DNA of 64,000 nt. Origin: Mycobacterium saskatchewanense. GTDB lineage: Bacteria > Actinomycetota > Actinomycetes > Mycobacteriales > Mycobacteriaceae. Every line of letters begins with the position of its first letter. The first letter of the stretch is position 1. This document shows, piece by piece, positions 28,567-37,428 of this stretch. The position numbers and the translations under genes are program-made. The stretch is from assembly GCF_010729105.1 (NCBI RefSeq), contig NZ_AP022573.1, forward strand, positions 4,092,001 to 4,156,000, written 5' to 3'. A model generated the notes under the pieces. It was not told the DNA's origin. It made no database searches and saw only the letters and a list, made by a program, of their open reading frames with translations.

Positions 28567-29232
28567 ATGGGATGCATGCGCCGACCGCTCGCTTCCCTGT
28601 GGGTCGCCGCGTGCCTGGTGTGCGCGTCGCTCGTGCTGGCCCCGCTCAGTGGCGCCGCCGGCGCGCCGTGGTTCGCGAACGCCGTCGGCAATGCCACGCA
28701 GGTCGTCTCGGTCGTCAGCACCGGCGGCTCGAACGCGAAGATGGACATCTATCAGCGCAGCGCCGCCGGTTGGCAGGCGCTCAGGACGGGTGTCCCCACG
28801 CACGTCGGCTCGGCGGGCATGGCGCCGCAGGCGCGCAGCGGGGTGCCGGCCACGCCGATGGGCGTCTACACGCTGGACTCGGCCTTCGGCACCGCGCCGA
28901 ACCCCGGTACGGCGCTGCCCTATACGCAGGTGGGACCCAACCACTGGTGGAGCGGGGACGACCACAGCCCCACGTTCAACAGCATGCAGGTGTGTCAGAA
29001 GGCGCAGTGCCCGTTCAGCACCGCCGCGAGCGAGAACCTGCAGATCCCGCAGTACAAGCACGCGGTCGTGATGGGCGTCAACAAGAACAAGACGCCGGGC
29101 GGCGGCTCGGCGTTCTTCTTCCACACCACCGACGGTCAGCCCACCGAAGGATGCGTCGCGGTCGACGACGCGCAGCTCGTGTCGATCATGAAGTGGCTGC
29201 AGCCCGGTGCGGTCATCGCCATCACCAAGTAG
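28567..29232 (+). CDS. Exported L,D-transpeptidase-like (YkuD) protein, Rv0309-like
   Basis: This 221-residue protein has a signal peptide (about 1-33, ending near GAAGAPW) and a C-terminal YkuD-like catalytic segment with His186 (FFHTTDG) and Cys196 (TEGCVAVDD). It matches Rv0309. Such proteins act on peptidoglycan or related cell-wall substrates, but the active-site segment is shorter than in canonical LdtMt enzymes, so activity is uncertain. ATG 28576 (MRRPLAS) is an alternative start. Confidence 0.85.
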   Translation: MGCMRRPLASLWVAACLVCASLVLAPLSGAAGAPWFANAVGNATQVVSVVSTGGSNAKMDIYQRSAAGWQALRTGVPTHVGSAGMAPQARSGVPATPMGVYTLDSAFGTAPNPGTALPYTQVGPNHWWSGDDHSPTFNSMQVCQKAQCPFSTAASENLQIPQYKHAVVMGVNKNKTPGGGSAFFFHTTDGQPTEGCVAVDDAQLVSIMKWLQPGAVIAITK

Positions 29233-29243
29233 CGACGGGGCCG

Positions 29244-29726
29244 TCAGTCCAGGGCCTTGCCCGGCTTCAGCTTGAAATCGAGGCCGGCCAACGACATCGT
29301 CGCCTCGTAGGTGCGGTCATAGCCGGTGGCGCTGATGCGCCAGCCGTCGCCGGTGCGCCGGTAGGAGTCGCGGTAGAACGCGGCGCCGATCAGCATGAAA
29401 TTGAAGTCGGCGACGATCACCCGGTCCTGCAGGTACCAGGTTCCCGACGCCTCGTCACCGGTGACCGTGATCTCCGGGTGGGTCACCCGGTGCTCGGTAA
29501 TAACCGCCGGCCCAAGGGATTTGCGCATGAAATTCACCAGGTCGACGCGGTTGGTGAAATGCAGCTCCTCGCCGAGGGAGGACCCGTAGTCGCCGACGAC
29601 GTCATCGGCCAGCGTGTCGGCGAAGTCGTCCCAGCGCTTGGTGTCCAGCGCGCGCAGATAGCGATACTTGAGTTGCTTGATGGCTTCGATGTCGGCCACC
29701 ACGGAGGGGGAGTCGTGCGGGCTCAT
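29244..29726 (-). CDS. SnoaL-like / bile acid dehydratase-like protein, Rv0310c-like
   Basis: This 160-residue alpha+beta-barrel protein of the SnoaL/NTF2-like superfamily starts MSPHDSPSVVADIEAIKQLKYRYLRALD. The family pattern of Tyr, Asp and His pocket residues is visible (RYLRALDTKRWDDF, TEHRVTHPEI). It resembles Rv0310c, annotated as bile-acid dehydratase-like; real substrate is unknown. It follows the TetR gene by 4 bases and is likely its operon partner and effector-related enzyme. ATG 29726 is chosen over 29744, which would overlap the TetR end. Confidence 0.83.
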   Translation of the reverse strand: MSPHDSPSVVADIEAIKQLKYRYLRALDTKRWDDFADTLADDVVGDYGSSLGEELHFTNRVDLVNFMRKSLGPAVITEHRVTHPEITVTGDEASGTWYLQDRVIVADFNFMLIGAAFYRDSYRRTGDGWRISATGYDRTYEATMSLAGLDFKLKPGKALD

Positions 29727-29730
29727 CCCG

Positions 29731-30366
29731 TCATTGCAGCACACCGCGCTGGTCGCGGTGCAGATAGTGGGTCGCCATCTCGATCAGCGCCCGCCGCTCC
29801 CGCTGCCAGTCGATCGGGGCGCCGACGATCATCTGCGCCAGCACCACGCCCCGCAGTGCGGCCCAGATGACCTCGGCGACACCGTCATTCGCGGGGTCCT
29901 CGGTGATCAGGCGCCCGAGCCTGGTGACCGCGGCATTCATCTCGAGCAGGTGACGGCGCGACGCCTCCCCGGGCCCGCCGCGCGTTGCCCGCAGGATCTC
30001 GAAGGCCGCCATCGACGTGGGGCTGCTATAGCAGTCCCACGCGGTGTCGACGACCACCTCGATGCGCTCGCGCAGGGGAAGGCCGCTCACGTCGGCCGAC
30101 GACAGGCTGTCCACCAGCCGGGCCACCCCGTCGTCGACGACGGCCAGCAGCAGGCCGTTGCGATCGCCGAAGTGATACTGGATGACCCCCCACGTCACGC
30201 CGGCGCGCTCGGCCACGTGCTTGGCGGTGGCGGCGGCGAAGCCCTCGTCCATGATGCAGCGGACCGTCTCGTCGATGATCCGGGCCCGGGTTTCGTCGCC
30301 GCGCTTGCGCGGCGCGCTGGTGCGCCGGGTGGGACGTACGGGCTGCTGACCCGCGACGATCGACAT
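29731..30366 (-). CDS. TetR-family regulator
   Basis: This 211-residue protein has a basic N-terminal tail (RRTSAPRKRGDETRARI) and a TetR HTH (about 34-80: GFAAATAKHVAERAGVTWGVIQYHFGDRNGL). The C-terminal ligand domain is not specifically recognisable. ATG 30366 lies just downstream of an inverted repeat that overlaps its likely promoter, suggesting autoregulation. It heads an operon with the SnoaL-like gene and is divergent from the Rv0311-like gene. Confidence 0.87.
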   Translation of the reverse strand: MSIVAGQQPVRPTRRTSAPRKRGDETRARIIDETVRCIMDEGFAAATAKHVAERAGVTWGVIQYHFGDRNGLLLAVVDDGVARLVDSLSSADVSGLPLRERIEVVVDTAWDCYSSPTSMAAFEILRATRGGPGEASRRHLLEMNAAVTRLGRLITEDPANDGVAEVIWAALRGVVLAQMIVGAPIDWQRERRALIEMATHYLHRDQRGVLQ

Positions 30367-30369
30367 TGT

Positions 30370-30388
30370 TGACTTTATAACATAGTCA
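30370..30388. promoter_or_regulatory. Inverted repeat, candidate TetR operator between divergent genes
   Basis: Arms TGACT and AGTCA are separated by 9 bases (tgactttataacatagtca). It lies 3 bases upstream of the TetR start and 16 bases upstream of the divergent Rv0311-like start. A TetR dimer here could control both genes. Confidence 0.6.
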
Positions 30389-30392
30389 GCTC

Positions 30393-30398
30393 TATTTT
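30393..30398 (+). promoter_or_regulatory. -10 hexamer for leaderless Rv0311-like mRNA
   Basis: TATTTT lies 6 bases before GTG 30405. Its closeness to the inverted repeat at 30370-30388 means the operator would cover the -35 side of this promoter. Confidence 0.55.
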
Positions 30399-30404
30399 TG
30401 GGCG

Positions 30405-31631
30405 GTGAGCCCATCCCGGTACGCGCGGTTATCCCGCGCCGAGCTCGCCGTCCTGGTCCCCGAGCTGCTGCTGATCGGGCAGATGATCGACCGCTCCGGC
30501 ATGGCGTGGTGCATCAACGCGTTCGGCCGCGAGGAGATGGTGCAGATCGCCATCGAGGAGTGGGCCGGCGCCAGCCCCATCTACACCCGGCGGATGCAGC
30601 GGGCGTTGCGCTACGAGGGCGACGACGTGCCGACCATCTTCAAGGGGCTGCAGCTCGACATCGGCGCCCCGCCGCAGTTCATGGATTTCCGCTACACCGT
30701 GCACGATCGCTGGCGCGGCGAGTTTCACCTCGACCACTGCGGCGCGCTGCTCGACGTGGAGCCGATGGGCGAGAAGTACGTCTACGGCATGTGCCACACG
30801 ATCGAGGACCCGACCTTCGACGCCACCGCGGTGGCGACGAACGCGCGCGCGCAGGTCCGGCCCATCCACCGGCCCCCCCGCCAGCCGTCGGACCGGCATC
30901 CGCACTGCGCCTGGACGGTGATCATCGACGAGTCCCATCCGGAGGCGCAAAGCATCCCGGCGCTGGACATCGTCGGCCAAACTCGTGCCGCAACATGGGA
31001 ACTCGACCCCATCGATCCGTCCGAGGAGGGCCTGGCGGACTACTCGGGGCCGCTGCTGTCGGATCTCGACTTCACCGCCTTCTCGCACTCGGCGCTGGTC
31101 CGCATCGCCGACGAGGTGTGCCTGCAGATGCACCTGCTGTACCTGTCGTTCGCGATCGCGGTGCGGGAACGGGCCCGCGACGAGGCGCAGGCGACTGACG
31201 TGTGCACCCGCGGCCTGATCGGCCTGGCCGGGCTGGCCGCCGAACGCCTCCATCGCGCGCTGTCCCTGCCGGGCGGGTTCGACGGGATCATGCGGGTGCT
31301 CGAACTGCACCCGCTGATCAACCCCGCGGGCTACCTCGTCGCGGAGATCGATGGCCACCGGCTCGCGGTGCACCGGTCGCCCGCGCACGACGACGGGGCG
31401 TGGATCACGCTGTGCTCAACCGATTCCGTCCAGCCGCTGCAGGCGATCGCCACCGCCGTCGACCCGCACGCCGAGTTTCGGGTTAGCGGAACGCCCTTCG
31501 AGTGGGCCGCCGAACTCGTGCGCACCGATGCCCCGGCAACCGAACTACCAGAGGTATCGGTGGCCAAAGTGAGCGGCGGATCGACGTTCGAGTTCCAGCC
31601 GAGGCGTTCGCTGCCGCTGACGCCGGTCTGA
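30405..31631 (+). CDS. Conserved hypothetical protein, Rv0311-like
   Basis: This 408-residue protein matches Rv0311 in length and position. No membrane helix or signal peptide is visible. It holds Cys/His-containing stretches (EFHLDHCGALLDVEPMGEKY; YGMCHTIEDP) reminiscent of a catalytic or metal site, but I cannot assign a family. The GTG start lacks a ribosome site and fits the leaderless promoter at 30393. Divergence from a TetR gene suggests ligand-dependent expression. Confidence 0.83.
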   Translation: MSPSRYARLSRAELAVLVPELLLIGQMIDRSGMAWCINAFGREEMVQIAIEEWAGASPIYTRRMQRALRYEGDDVPTIFKGLQLDIGAPPQFMDFRYTVHDRWRGEFHLDHCGALLDVEPMGEKYVYGMCHTIEDPTFDATAVATNARAQVRPIHRPPRQPSDRHPHCAWTVIIDESHPEAQSIPALDIVGQTRAATWELDPIDPSEEGLADYSGPLLSDLDFTAFSHSALVRIADEVCLQMHLLYLSFAIAVRERARDEAQATDVCTRGLIGLAGLAAERLHRALSLPGGFDGIMRVLELHPLINPAGYLVAEIDGHRLAVHRSPAHDDGAWITLCSTDSVQPLQAIATAVDPHAEFRVSGTPFEWAAELVRTDAPATELPEVSVAKVSGGSTFEFQPRRSLPLTPV

Positions 31632-31753
31632 CCTATCGCCGGCGAAACGCCGTTTGTCAAGGGGTTTCCGGTACCGCTTCGGTGACGCAACCGCATCGAC
31701 CGAATACCAATGGCATTGCAAGCCATCGGCTTTCGGCGTGTCCGCCGTTATGG

Positions 31754-31780
31754 TTGACGCTGGCTACCGACCTCTATAGA
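31754..31780 (+). promoter_or_regulatory. Candidate sigma-A promoter for the Hsp70-like gene
   Basis: TTGACG (31754-31759) and TATAGA (31775-31780) are separated by 15 bases, 16 bases before ATG 31797. The spacing is slightly short. Confidence 0.4.
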
Positions 31781-31796
31781 CGAAGGTTTTCGCTCT

Positions 31797-33707
31797 ATGT
31801 ACGACCCACTGGGGTTGTCGATCGGGACCACGAACCTGGTCGCTGCGCGTAACGGAAGTTCACCGGTAAGCCGGCGAGCCGTGCTGACGCTGTATCCGCA
31901 CTGCGCGCCGAAAGTCGGTCTACCGTCCGAGAATTCGGACATGACCGAGCCGGGCATGCTGATGAGCGGCTTTGTCGAGCGCATCGGCGATGCCGTGGCG
32001 CTGGTGTCGGCCGACGGGTCCGCCCACGACCCGGACCTCCTGGCGGTGGAGGCCCTGGACGGGATGGTCTCGGCGGTCGGCGCGGACGCCGCGTCCGCCG
32101 AGATATCCATCGCCGTTCCCGCCTACTGGAAACCCGGCACGGTGCAGGCCCTGCGCAACGGATTGCGGACCCACGTGGGCTTCGTGCGCAGCGGCATGGC
32201 ACCCCGGCTGGTGTCCGACGCGATCGCGGCCCTGACCGGCGCCAACACGGACTTGTGCCTTGCCGCAACCGGAGTCGTCGGCCTGCTCGACTTCGGCGGC
32301 ACAGGGACGTCCGCCACCCTGGTGAACCTGGCCGGCGACTACGAGCTGGTCACGCCGACCATGCGGTACGCCGCCTTCTCCGGCGACGAGATCGACCAGG
32401 CGCTGCTGCTCCGGGTCTTCGAGGAACTGGGGCCCGGCAGCAAGATCGACCCCGCCAGCACCGCCGGGGTCGGCCAACTCGGCATGCTCCGTGAGCAGTG
32501 CCGCGCGGCCAAGGAGCGGTTGTCCACCGAAACGGCGGTCGAATTGGCCGCGGAGCTCGGCGGGCGCAATTGCAGCATGCGAGTGACGCGCGACGAGCTG
32601 GGCGACCTGATCCAGGACCGGCTGACCGGCTTCATCTATGCGTTCGACGAGATGTTGGTCCGGCACCGCAAGAGCTGGACCGATTTGTCCGCCGTGGTCA
32701 CCGTGGGCGGTGGCGCCAGCATCCCCCTTATCACCGAACGACTTTCGGTACACGGCCGCAGGCCGGTGGTGACACCGTCCCGTCCCGCCCACGCCGCCGC
32801 GCTCGGTGCCCTGCTGCTGGCCTCCCGCGGCGAACAGCTGGACATGCGGACGCGCACGTCCATCGGCCTGCTCTCGACGGCGGCCGCCGCCGGCGACGTC
32901 GTCGACCTGGGAGCCGGTGACGTGCTGGTGATCGACGACGAGGCCTTGACTGATCGCGAATTAGCTTGGTCGCAAACGGAATTCGGCGCCGACCTGCGGG
33001 TGCGCTACACGCCCGAGGTCTTCGACGAGGACGGTCCGGCCGGCTGGTCCATGCGGCTGAATGTGATGGAGCCGCCCAAACAGCGCCCATGGCGGCGACT
33101 ACGGCTGTCGCAGCTCGTTATCGGCATGTGCGCCGTGGTCGCCATGACGTCGATCGGGGGCGTGGCCTACACGCTGTCGGGCATCGAGAACCACCAGGTC
33201 CCGCCCGCACCCACCGTCGTGCCGGTGCCCGCGCCGCCGGTCACCTCCCTGATGCCGAGCCCCATGCCCCCGCCCCCGACGCCCGTGCCGCCGCCGCCCA
33301 GCCCCGCGCCGGTCCCCAGCCCCGCGCCGGTCCCCAGCGCCGCGCCGCCCCCGCCGCCCTCGCCGCCGCCCGCGCCGGTGATCGTGACGACGACGCGGCC
33401 GCCGGTCGTCACCACCCGGCATCCGGCGCCGCCCACGACGACGGTCGTGACGACGACGCCGCCGCCGCCACCGACCACGACCACCACCACGACGCCGCCG
33501 CCCCCGCCGACCACCACGACGACGACGGTGCCGATGACGACGCAGTGGATCCACGTCCCGCTGTTGCCGGTCCCGATACCGGTCCCGGTGCCGGCGAGCC
33601 AGGCCCCCGCCGCTCCCGCGGCGCCCCAGTACCCGGCCAACCAATACCCCGGCCAGTATCCCGGCGGGGGGTACCCGCAGAACCCGTTCCTGGGTCCCGG
33701 TTACTGA
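31797..33707 (+). CDS. Hsp70/actin-like membrane protein with Pro/Thr-rich tail, Rv0312-like
   Basis: This 636-residue protein has an N-terminal Hsp70-like (ASKHA) ATPase fold: phosphate-1 loop LGLSIGTTNLVAARNG (about 5-20), phosphate-2 loop VGLLDFGGTGTSATLV (about 160-175) and adenosine loop VVTVGGGASIPLI (about 301-313). One membrane helix follows (about 440-460), then a long extracytoplasmic Pro/Thr-rich tail with runs of PPPTTTTT ending in a Tyr/Gly/Pro segment. It matches Rv0312. The layout suggests a cytosolic nucleotide switch linked to a cell-wall spanning tail. Confidence 0.86.
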   Translation: MYDPLGLSIGTTNLVAARNGSSPVSRRAVLTLYPHCAPKVGLPSENSDMTEPGMLMSGFVERIGDAVALVSADGSAHDPDLLAVEALDGMVSAVGADAASAEISIAVPAYWKPGTVQALRNGLRTHVGFVRSGMAPRLVSDAIAALTGANTDLCLAATGVVGLLDFGGTGTSATLVNLAGDYELVTPTMRYAAFSGDEIDQALLLRVFEELGPGSKIDPASTAGVGQLGMLREQCRAAKERLSTETAVELAAELGGRNCSMRVTRDELGDLIQDRLTGFIYAFDEMLVRHRKSWTDLSAVVTVGGGASIPLITERLSVHGRRPVVTPSRPAHAAALGALLLASRGEQLDMRTRTSIGLLSTAAAAGDVVDLGAGDVLVIDDEALTDRELAWSQTEFGADLRVRYTPEVFDEDGPAGWSMRLNVMEPPKQRPWRRLRLSQLVIGMCAVVAMTSIGGVAYTLSGIENHQVPPAPTVVPVPAPPVTSLMPSPMPPPPTPVPPPPSPAPVPSPAPVPSAAPPPPPSPPPAPVIVTTTRPPVVTTRHPAPPTTTVVTTTPPPPPTTTTTTTPPPPPTTTTTTVPMTTQWIHVPLLPVPIPVPVPASQAPAAPAAPQYPANQYPGQYPGGGYPQNPFLGPGY

Positions 33708-33799
33708 TCCCACACGCGCCTCCTGCCCCAGTTTGGGCGGGGTCCTGACTGGTTATTAGCCCTGATGGGTAGGGCTTCCCAGGACCTTGGAGGCGTCAA

Positions 33800-35143
33800 G
33801 TGGACATCGTGCTGGGGGCGTCGGTCGCCCCCACCAACGTCCGCCTAGTGGTCATCGAGGGCCAGGACGCCGACGGCGTCACCGTCGAACAGGACGAGTT
33901 CGAGGTGTACGCGGCCGGCGACTCGGCGACCTCTAACGCGGTCGATCAGGTGATTGCCGCCATCGGCGGCACCCGCGAGGGAGCGGGGGAGAGTGGTTAT
34001 CAACTCGTCTCGACCGGGGTGACGTGGACCGATCCGGCCGTGGTCGGCGCGCTGCGCGACGCCGTCGCCGCCCACGACGTCGGCACCGTGATGCTGGTCT
34101 CCCCGCTGCTGGCGGCCGCCGCGCTGGCGCAGACGGTGGGTCAGGCACTCGGCTACGGGCACATCGCGATGTTGTTCGTCGAACCCGGGAACGCGACGTT
34201 GGCCGTCGTCGAGGTGGCCGACGGGTCGATCGTCGACCTGCACCGCCACCAGTTGGCTGCGGCCGGCCAGTGCGCCGTCTCGGCCGAACTGGCGGCGATG
34301 GTCGCTGCACTGGACGCGCCCGGGTCACGGGCCGACGGCGTGTTCCTCGTCGGCTGTGGGACCGACATCGTCCCCCTCAAGCCGGCGCTCGAGGCGGCGA
34401 CCTCCCTCGACGTGACCGCCCCCGAGGAACCCGAGATGGCGCTGGCCCGCGGGGCGGCCCTGGCGTCGGCGAACGCGCCGCTGTTCTCGTCGACCACGGC
34501 CGCGATGGCATACGCGCTGGATCCGGGCACCGGCGAGGTGAATCCCCGCGCGCTGACGCCGGCCTATCTCGACTTCTCCGGCAACGCCGAGCCGTCCGCG
34601 CTGGCCTACAGCGCCGTCGAGGACGACGACGCGGCCGGGCGCCGGCGCAGCCCGTTCGTGCTGGCCGGTGGCGCGCTGGCGGCGCTCTCCGCCGTCGTCG
34701 CCGGGGTGCTGGTGGTGTCGCTGGCGTCCGATCGGCCCACGTCCGCGGTGCAGCCCAACCCCCGCGTCGGCGTCGCCACCCCCCAGCCGCCGGCGCAAGC
34801 CCCGGCCCCGCCGCCGCAGGCGCAGCCGCCCGCCCCGAGCCCGCCGCCCCCGGCCCCGCCCACCGCGCAGGCAACCGCACCGCCGGCGGAGCGACCGGCG
34901 CCGGCTCCCGCGGCCCCGGTCCATCGCGCGCCGCCCCGGCGCGCGCCCGAGTACGTCCCCACCCCGGTGCAGCAGGCCGCGCCTCCCCCTCCGCCGCCGG
35001 CCGCGGTGCCCGCGCCCCCGACGGCGGAACCCGTGCCGCCGGCGCAGCCGCCGCTGACCATGTACCTGCACTTCCCGTTCGTCACGGTGCCGATCCCGAT
35101 CACCCCGCCGGCGCCGCCCCCGCCCCCGCCGCCGGCTCCCTAG
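33800..35143 (+). CDS. Membrane-anchored ASKHA-like protein with Pro-rich tail (paralogue 1)
   Basis: This 447-residue protein begins MDIVLGASVAPTNVRLVVIEGQDADG, a degenerate actin/Hsp70 N-terminal fold, and contains VTWTDP (about 75) and APEEPEMALARGAALASANAP (about 212-232), the hallmark of this mycobacterial family (DUF7159-like, by recall). A membrane helix (about 290-310) precedes a Pro/Ala-rich tail ending in PPPPPPPAP. The GTG has GGAGGC 8 bases upstream. Three paralogues lie at 59417-64000. Function is unknown. Confidence 0.83.
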   Translation: MDIVLGASVAPTNVRLVVIEGQDADGVTVEQDEFEVYAAGDSATSNAVDQVIAAIGGTREGAGESGYQLVSTGVTWTDPAVVGALRDAVAAHDVGTVMLVSPLLAAAALAQTVGQALGYGHIAMLFVEPGNATLAVVEVADGSIVDLHRHQLAAAGQCAVSAELAAMVAALDAPGSRADGVFLVGCGTDIVPLKPALEAATSLDVTAPEEPEMALARGAALASANAPLFSSTTAAMAYALDPGTGEVNPRALTPAYLDFSGNAEPSALAYSAVEDDDAAGRRRSPFVLAGGALAALSAVVAGVLVVSLASDRPTSAVQPNPRVGVATPQPPAQAPAPPPQAQPPAPSPPPPAPPTAQATAPPAERPAPAPAAPVHRAPPRRAPEYVPTPVQQAAPPPPPPAAVPAPPTAEPVPPAQPPLTMYLHFPFVTVPIPITPPAPPPPPPPAP

Positions 35144-35208
35144 AACTCGTGGCGAACGGCCCGAAGTGCGCGCACACTGGGCCTCAAGGGCAAACGCTAG
35201 GAGGTCGC

Positions 35209-35610
35209 GTGGGCGAATACGGTCCGTTCGGATTCGATCCCGACGAATTCGATCGAGTGATCAGGGAGGGCAGCGAGGGGCTGCGCGACGTCTTCGACCG
35301 GATCGGCAAGTTCGTCGGCGCCTCCGGCGCCGGGGCGGGTTGGTCGTCGATCTTCGAGGACGTGTCGCGGCGGCGGCCGCGTCCGGCGCCGGAGACCGCC
35401 GGCGAGGCCGGCGACGGCGTGTGGGCGATCTACACGGTGGACGCCGACGGGGGCGCGCGCGTCGAGCAGGTCTACGCGACCGAGCTGGACGCGCTGCGGG
35501 CGAACAAGAACAACGTCGACCCGAGGCGCAAGGTGCGTTTTCTGCCGTACGGGATCGCGGTCAGCGTCCTCGACGACGACTCGGATGAGCCGTCCGAGCA
35601 GTCGCCGTAA
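35209..35610 (+). CDS. Conserved hypothetical protein, Rv0313-like
   Basis: This 133-residue soluble protein starts MGEYGPFGFDPDEFDRVIREG. It matches Rv0313 in position and size. The second half (WAIYTVDADGGARVEQVYATELDALRANK) looks like a small alpha/beta domain. TAGGAGG lies 4-5 bases before the GTG. Its TAA is immediately followed by the stop of the convergent Rv0314c-like gene. Function unknown. Confidence 0.8.
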   Translation: MGEYGPFGFDPDEFDRVIREGSEGLRDVFDRIGKFVGASGAGAGWSSIFEDVSRRRPRPAPETAGEAGDGVWAIYTVDADGGARVEQVYATELDALRANKNNVDPRRKVRFLPYGIAVSVLDDDSDEPSEQSP

Positions 35611-36207
35611 CTAGCCCTGCTGCACCTCGTTCGAGTCGCCGGACTTGCTGATCCTCGGCGTCCCCGAGTGGTAAGTGACACTGTTGTTGAAGCCGGAGGC
35701 CTCGACCGCGTCGACGGAGTCCACGGTGATCGCGTTCCGCAAGCCGGAGACGCTGATGCTCGCGCAGTGACCGGTGATGACCACCGTGTTGGACACCCCG
35801 CTGACGCTCACGACGTTGTCCTTGCAGGCGAGCGTCCGGTTCTCGTTCACGCCCGAGACGCTGACCCTGCCGCCCGGCGGTGGCGCCGGTGAGGTGCTGG
35901 ACGGGCGGCTGGTCGGCGGGGACTCGATGATCGACCGGACACCGGAGAACTGGCGGGCGGCGAAGGCGGCAATGCCGCCGGCCAGAGCCAGCGCGCCGAC
36001 GACGATGAGGGTGCCGAGGATCCACCACATGCGGTTGCCCGAGCGCCGCGGCGGCGGACCGCCGTAGGTCCACGGGGCAGGCGGTGGGCCCTGCGGATAA
36101 GGCTGCGCCGCGGGCACGGTCGCGCCCAGTTCGGAGGCCCGGGCCGTGTCGGCCAGCGGCCGCTCGAGTTCCCGAATCCGGTCCTCGGGGTCTTCCTCGC
36201 GGCCCAT
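35611..36207 (-). CDS. DUF3060-type membrane-anchored protein, Rv0314c-like
   Basis: This 198-residue protein has a Pro-rich N-terminal cytosolic part, one membrane helix (about 61-84) and an extracytoplasmic beta-repeat region (VSVSGVNENRTLAC, VSVSGVSNTVVITGHC, ISVSGLRNAITV) typical of DUF3060 right-handed beta structure. Two cysteines in the repeats could pair. It matches Rv0314c. It is divergent from the oxidoreductase gene, with 81 bases between starts. Confidence 0.82.
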   Translation of the reverse strand: MGREEDPEDRIRELERPLADTARASELGATVPAAQPYPQGPPPAPWTYGGPPPRRSGNRMWWILGTLIVVGALALAGGIAAFAARQFSGVRSIIESPPTSRPSSTSPAPPPGGRVSVSGVNENRTLACKDNVVSVSGVSNTVVITGHCASISVSGLRNAITVDSVDAVEASGFNNSVTYHSGTPRISKSGDSNEVQQG

Positions 36208-36274
36208 GGACCGAATATGCCATTCCGCTGGGCGTTTTCAGCGAGATTTGCCGGGGATTTGCCGGCCCTTTCGG

Positions 36275-36280
36275 TAGTTT
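36275..36280 (+). promoter_or_regulatory. -10 hexamer for leaderless oxidoreductase mRNA
   Basis: TAGTTT lies 8 bases before GTG 36289, and no Shine-Dalgarno is present. Confidence 0.45.
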
Positions 36281-36288
36281 TACGCATC

Positions 36289-37314
36289 GTGGCCGCCTTG
36301 CCGAACCGCCAGATCGTGCTGCGCCGCCGGCCCACCGGGCTGGTCCAACCCGGTGACACGGAGCTGGTCACCGGGCCCGCGCCCGAGCCGGCCGAGGGTG
36401 AGGCGCTGGTCCGCACCACCTACGTGGGCCTGGACGCCGCGGTCCGGACCTGGCTGAACGATCAGCAGGGCTACCTGCCGCCGGTGCAGCTGGGCGAGGT
36501 CATCCGTGCGGCCGGGATCGGCGAGGTGGTCGCGTCTCGCTGCCCGGCCTTCGGGGTCGGCGACGTCATCACCACCCTCACCGGCTTCCAGGAGTACGTG
36601 CTGGTCCGCGACGACGTCTTCAGCACGCCCATCCGGGGCAAGGCCAAGGTCGACCAGCGGGCAGTGATGTCCGTGTACGGCCCGACCGGGGCGACCGCCT
36701 ACATCGGGATGATGGACATCGGGCGGCCCCAGCCGGGCGAGACGGTCGTGGTCTCGGCCGCCGCCGGCGCCACCGGATCGGTGGCGGGTCAGATCGCCAA
36801 GATCGCGGGCGCCCGGGTGGTGGGCATCGCGGGCGGCCCGGAGAAGTGCCGCGCGGTCGTCGGGGACTTCGGGTTCGACGCGTGCATCGACTACAAGAAC
36901 GACGACCTGACCGCCGCCCTCAGGGAGCACTGCCCGCGCCGGGTCAACGTCTACTTCGACAACGTCGGCGGCCCGATCCTCAATGCCGTGCTCGGCCGCC
37001 TGGCCACCAAGGCCCGGGTGGTGCTCTGCGGCGTGATCTCCAGCTACCTGAGCGGAGAGCACCCCGGCCCCGAGAATTACGTCAACCTGCTGTCCAAGAC
37101 CGCCCTCATGCAGGGCTTCAACGCCCTCGACGACTGGGGCCGCTTCGACGAGGCGTTCGCCGCGCTGCGCGGGTGGGAGCAGGAGGGCCGGATCAGGCAT
37201 CGCGAGACGGTGTTCGAGGGCATCGAGTCGTGCGTGGATGCCCTCAACGGCCTCTTCGCCGGGGCCAACATCGGCAAGATGCTGGTCCGGCTGAGCGAAC
37301 CCGCGTCGGGCTAA
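36289..37314 (+). CDS. NADP-dependent MDR oxidoreductase (leukotriene B4 dehydrogenase/CurA type)
   Basis: This 341-residue zinc-free medium-chain reductase has the dinucleotide motif VVVSAAAGATGSVAGQIAKIAGA (about 147-169) and YFDNVGGPILN (about 222-232), characteristic of prostaglandin/2-alkenal reductases. It likely reduces alpha,beta-unsaturated carbonyls with NADPH. GTG 36289 gives the normal family N-terminus (AALPNRQIVLRRRPTG); the upstream extension to 36217 is unlike the family. It is convergent with the Gly-rich regulator gene. Confidence 0.88.
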   Translation: MAALPNRQIVLRRRPTGLVQPGDTELVTGPAPEPAEGEALVRTTYVGLDAAVRTWLNDQQGYLPPVQLGEVIRAAGIGEVVASRCPAFGVGDVITTLTGFQEYVLVRDDVFSTPIRGKAKVDQRAVMSVYGPTGATAYIGMMDIGRPQPGETVVVSAAAGATGSVAGQIAKIAGARVVGIAGGPEKCRAVVGDFGFDACIDYKNDDLTAALREHCPRRVNVYFDNVGGPILNAVLGRLATKARVVLCGVISSYLSGEHPGPENYVNLLSKTALMQGFNALDDWGRFDEAFAALRGWEQEGRIRHRETVFEGIESCVDALNGLFAGANIGKMLVRLSEPASG

Positions 37315-37330
37315 AGCGCTTGGCGCTTTT

Positions 37331-37345
37331 GGCGCCTTCGGCGCC
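37331..37345. terminator. Candidate hairpin between convergent genes
   Basis: GGCGCC-TTC-GGCGCC can form a 6-bp stem with a 3-base loop, 17 bases after the oxidoreductase stop. Further GGCGC copies flank it. There is no T-run, as is common in mycobacteria. Confidence 0.4.
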
Positions 37346-37428
37346 TCGCCTGGCGCCGAGATTGCCGCGGTGGTCGCGATTCGCCGGCAAACCACGACCC
37401 TCGCGGCGCTCTCGGCGGGAAGGGTTAG

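Noticed and set aside
33167..33640. A Gly/Val-rich minus-strand frame of 157 codons
   Set aside because: It is antisense to the Pro/Thr-rich tail of the Rv0312-like gene and only mirrors its codon repetition.
33759..33775. GCCCT/AGGGC hairpin after the Rv0312-like gene as terminator
   Set aside because: The stem is only 5 bp with a 7-base loop and no T-run, too weak to call.
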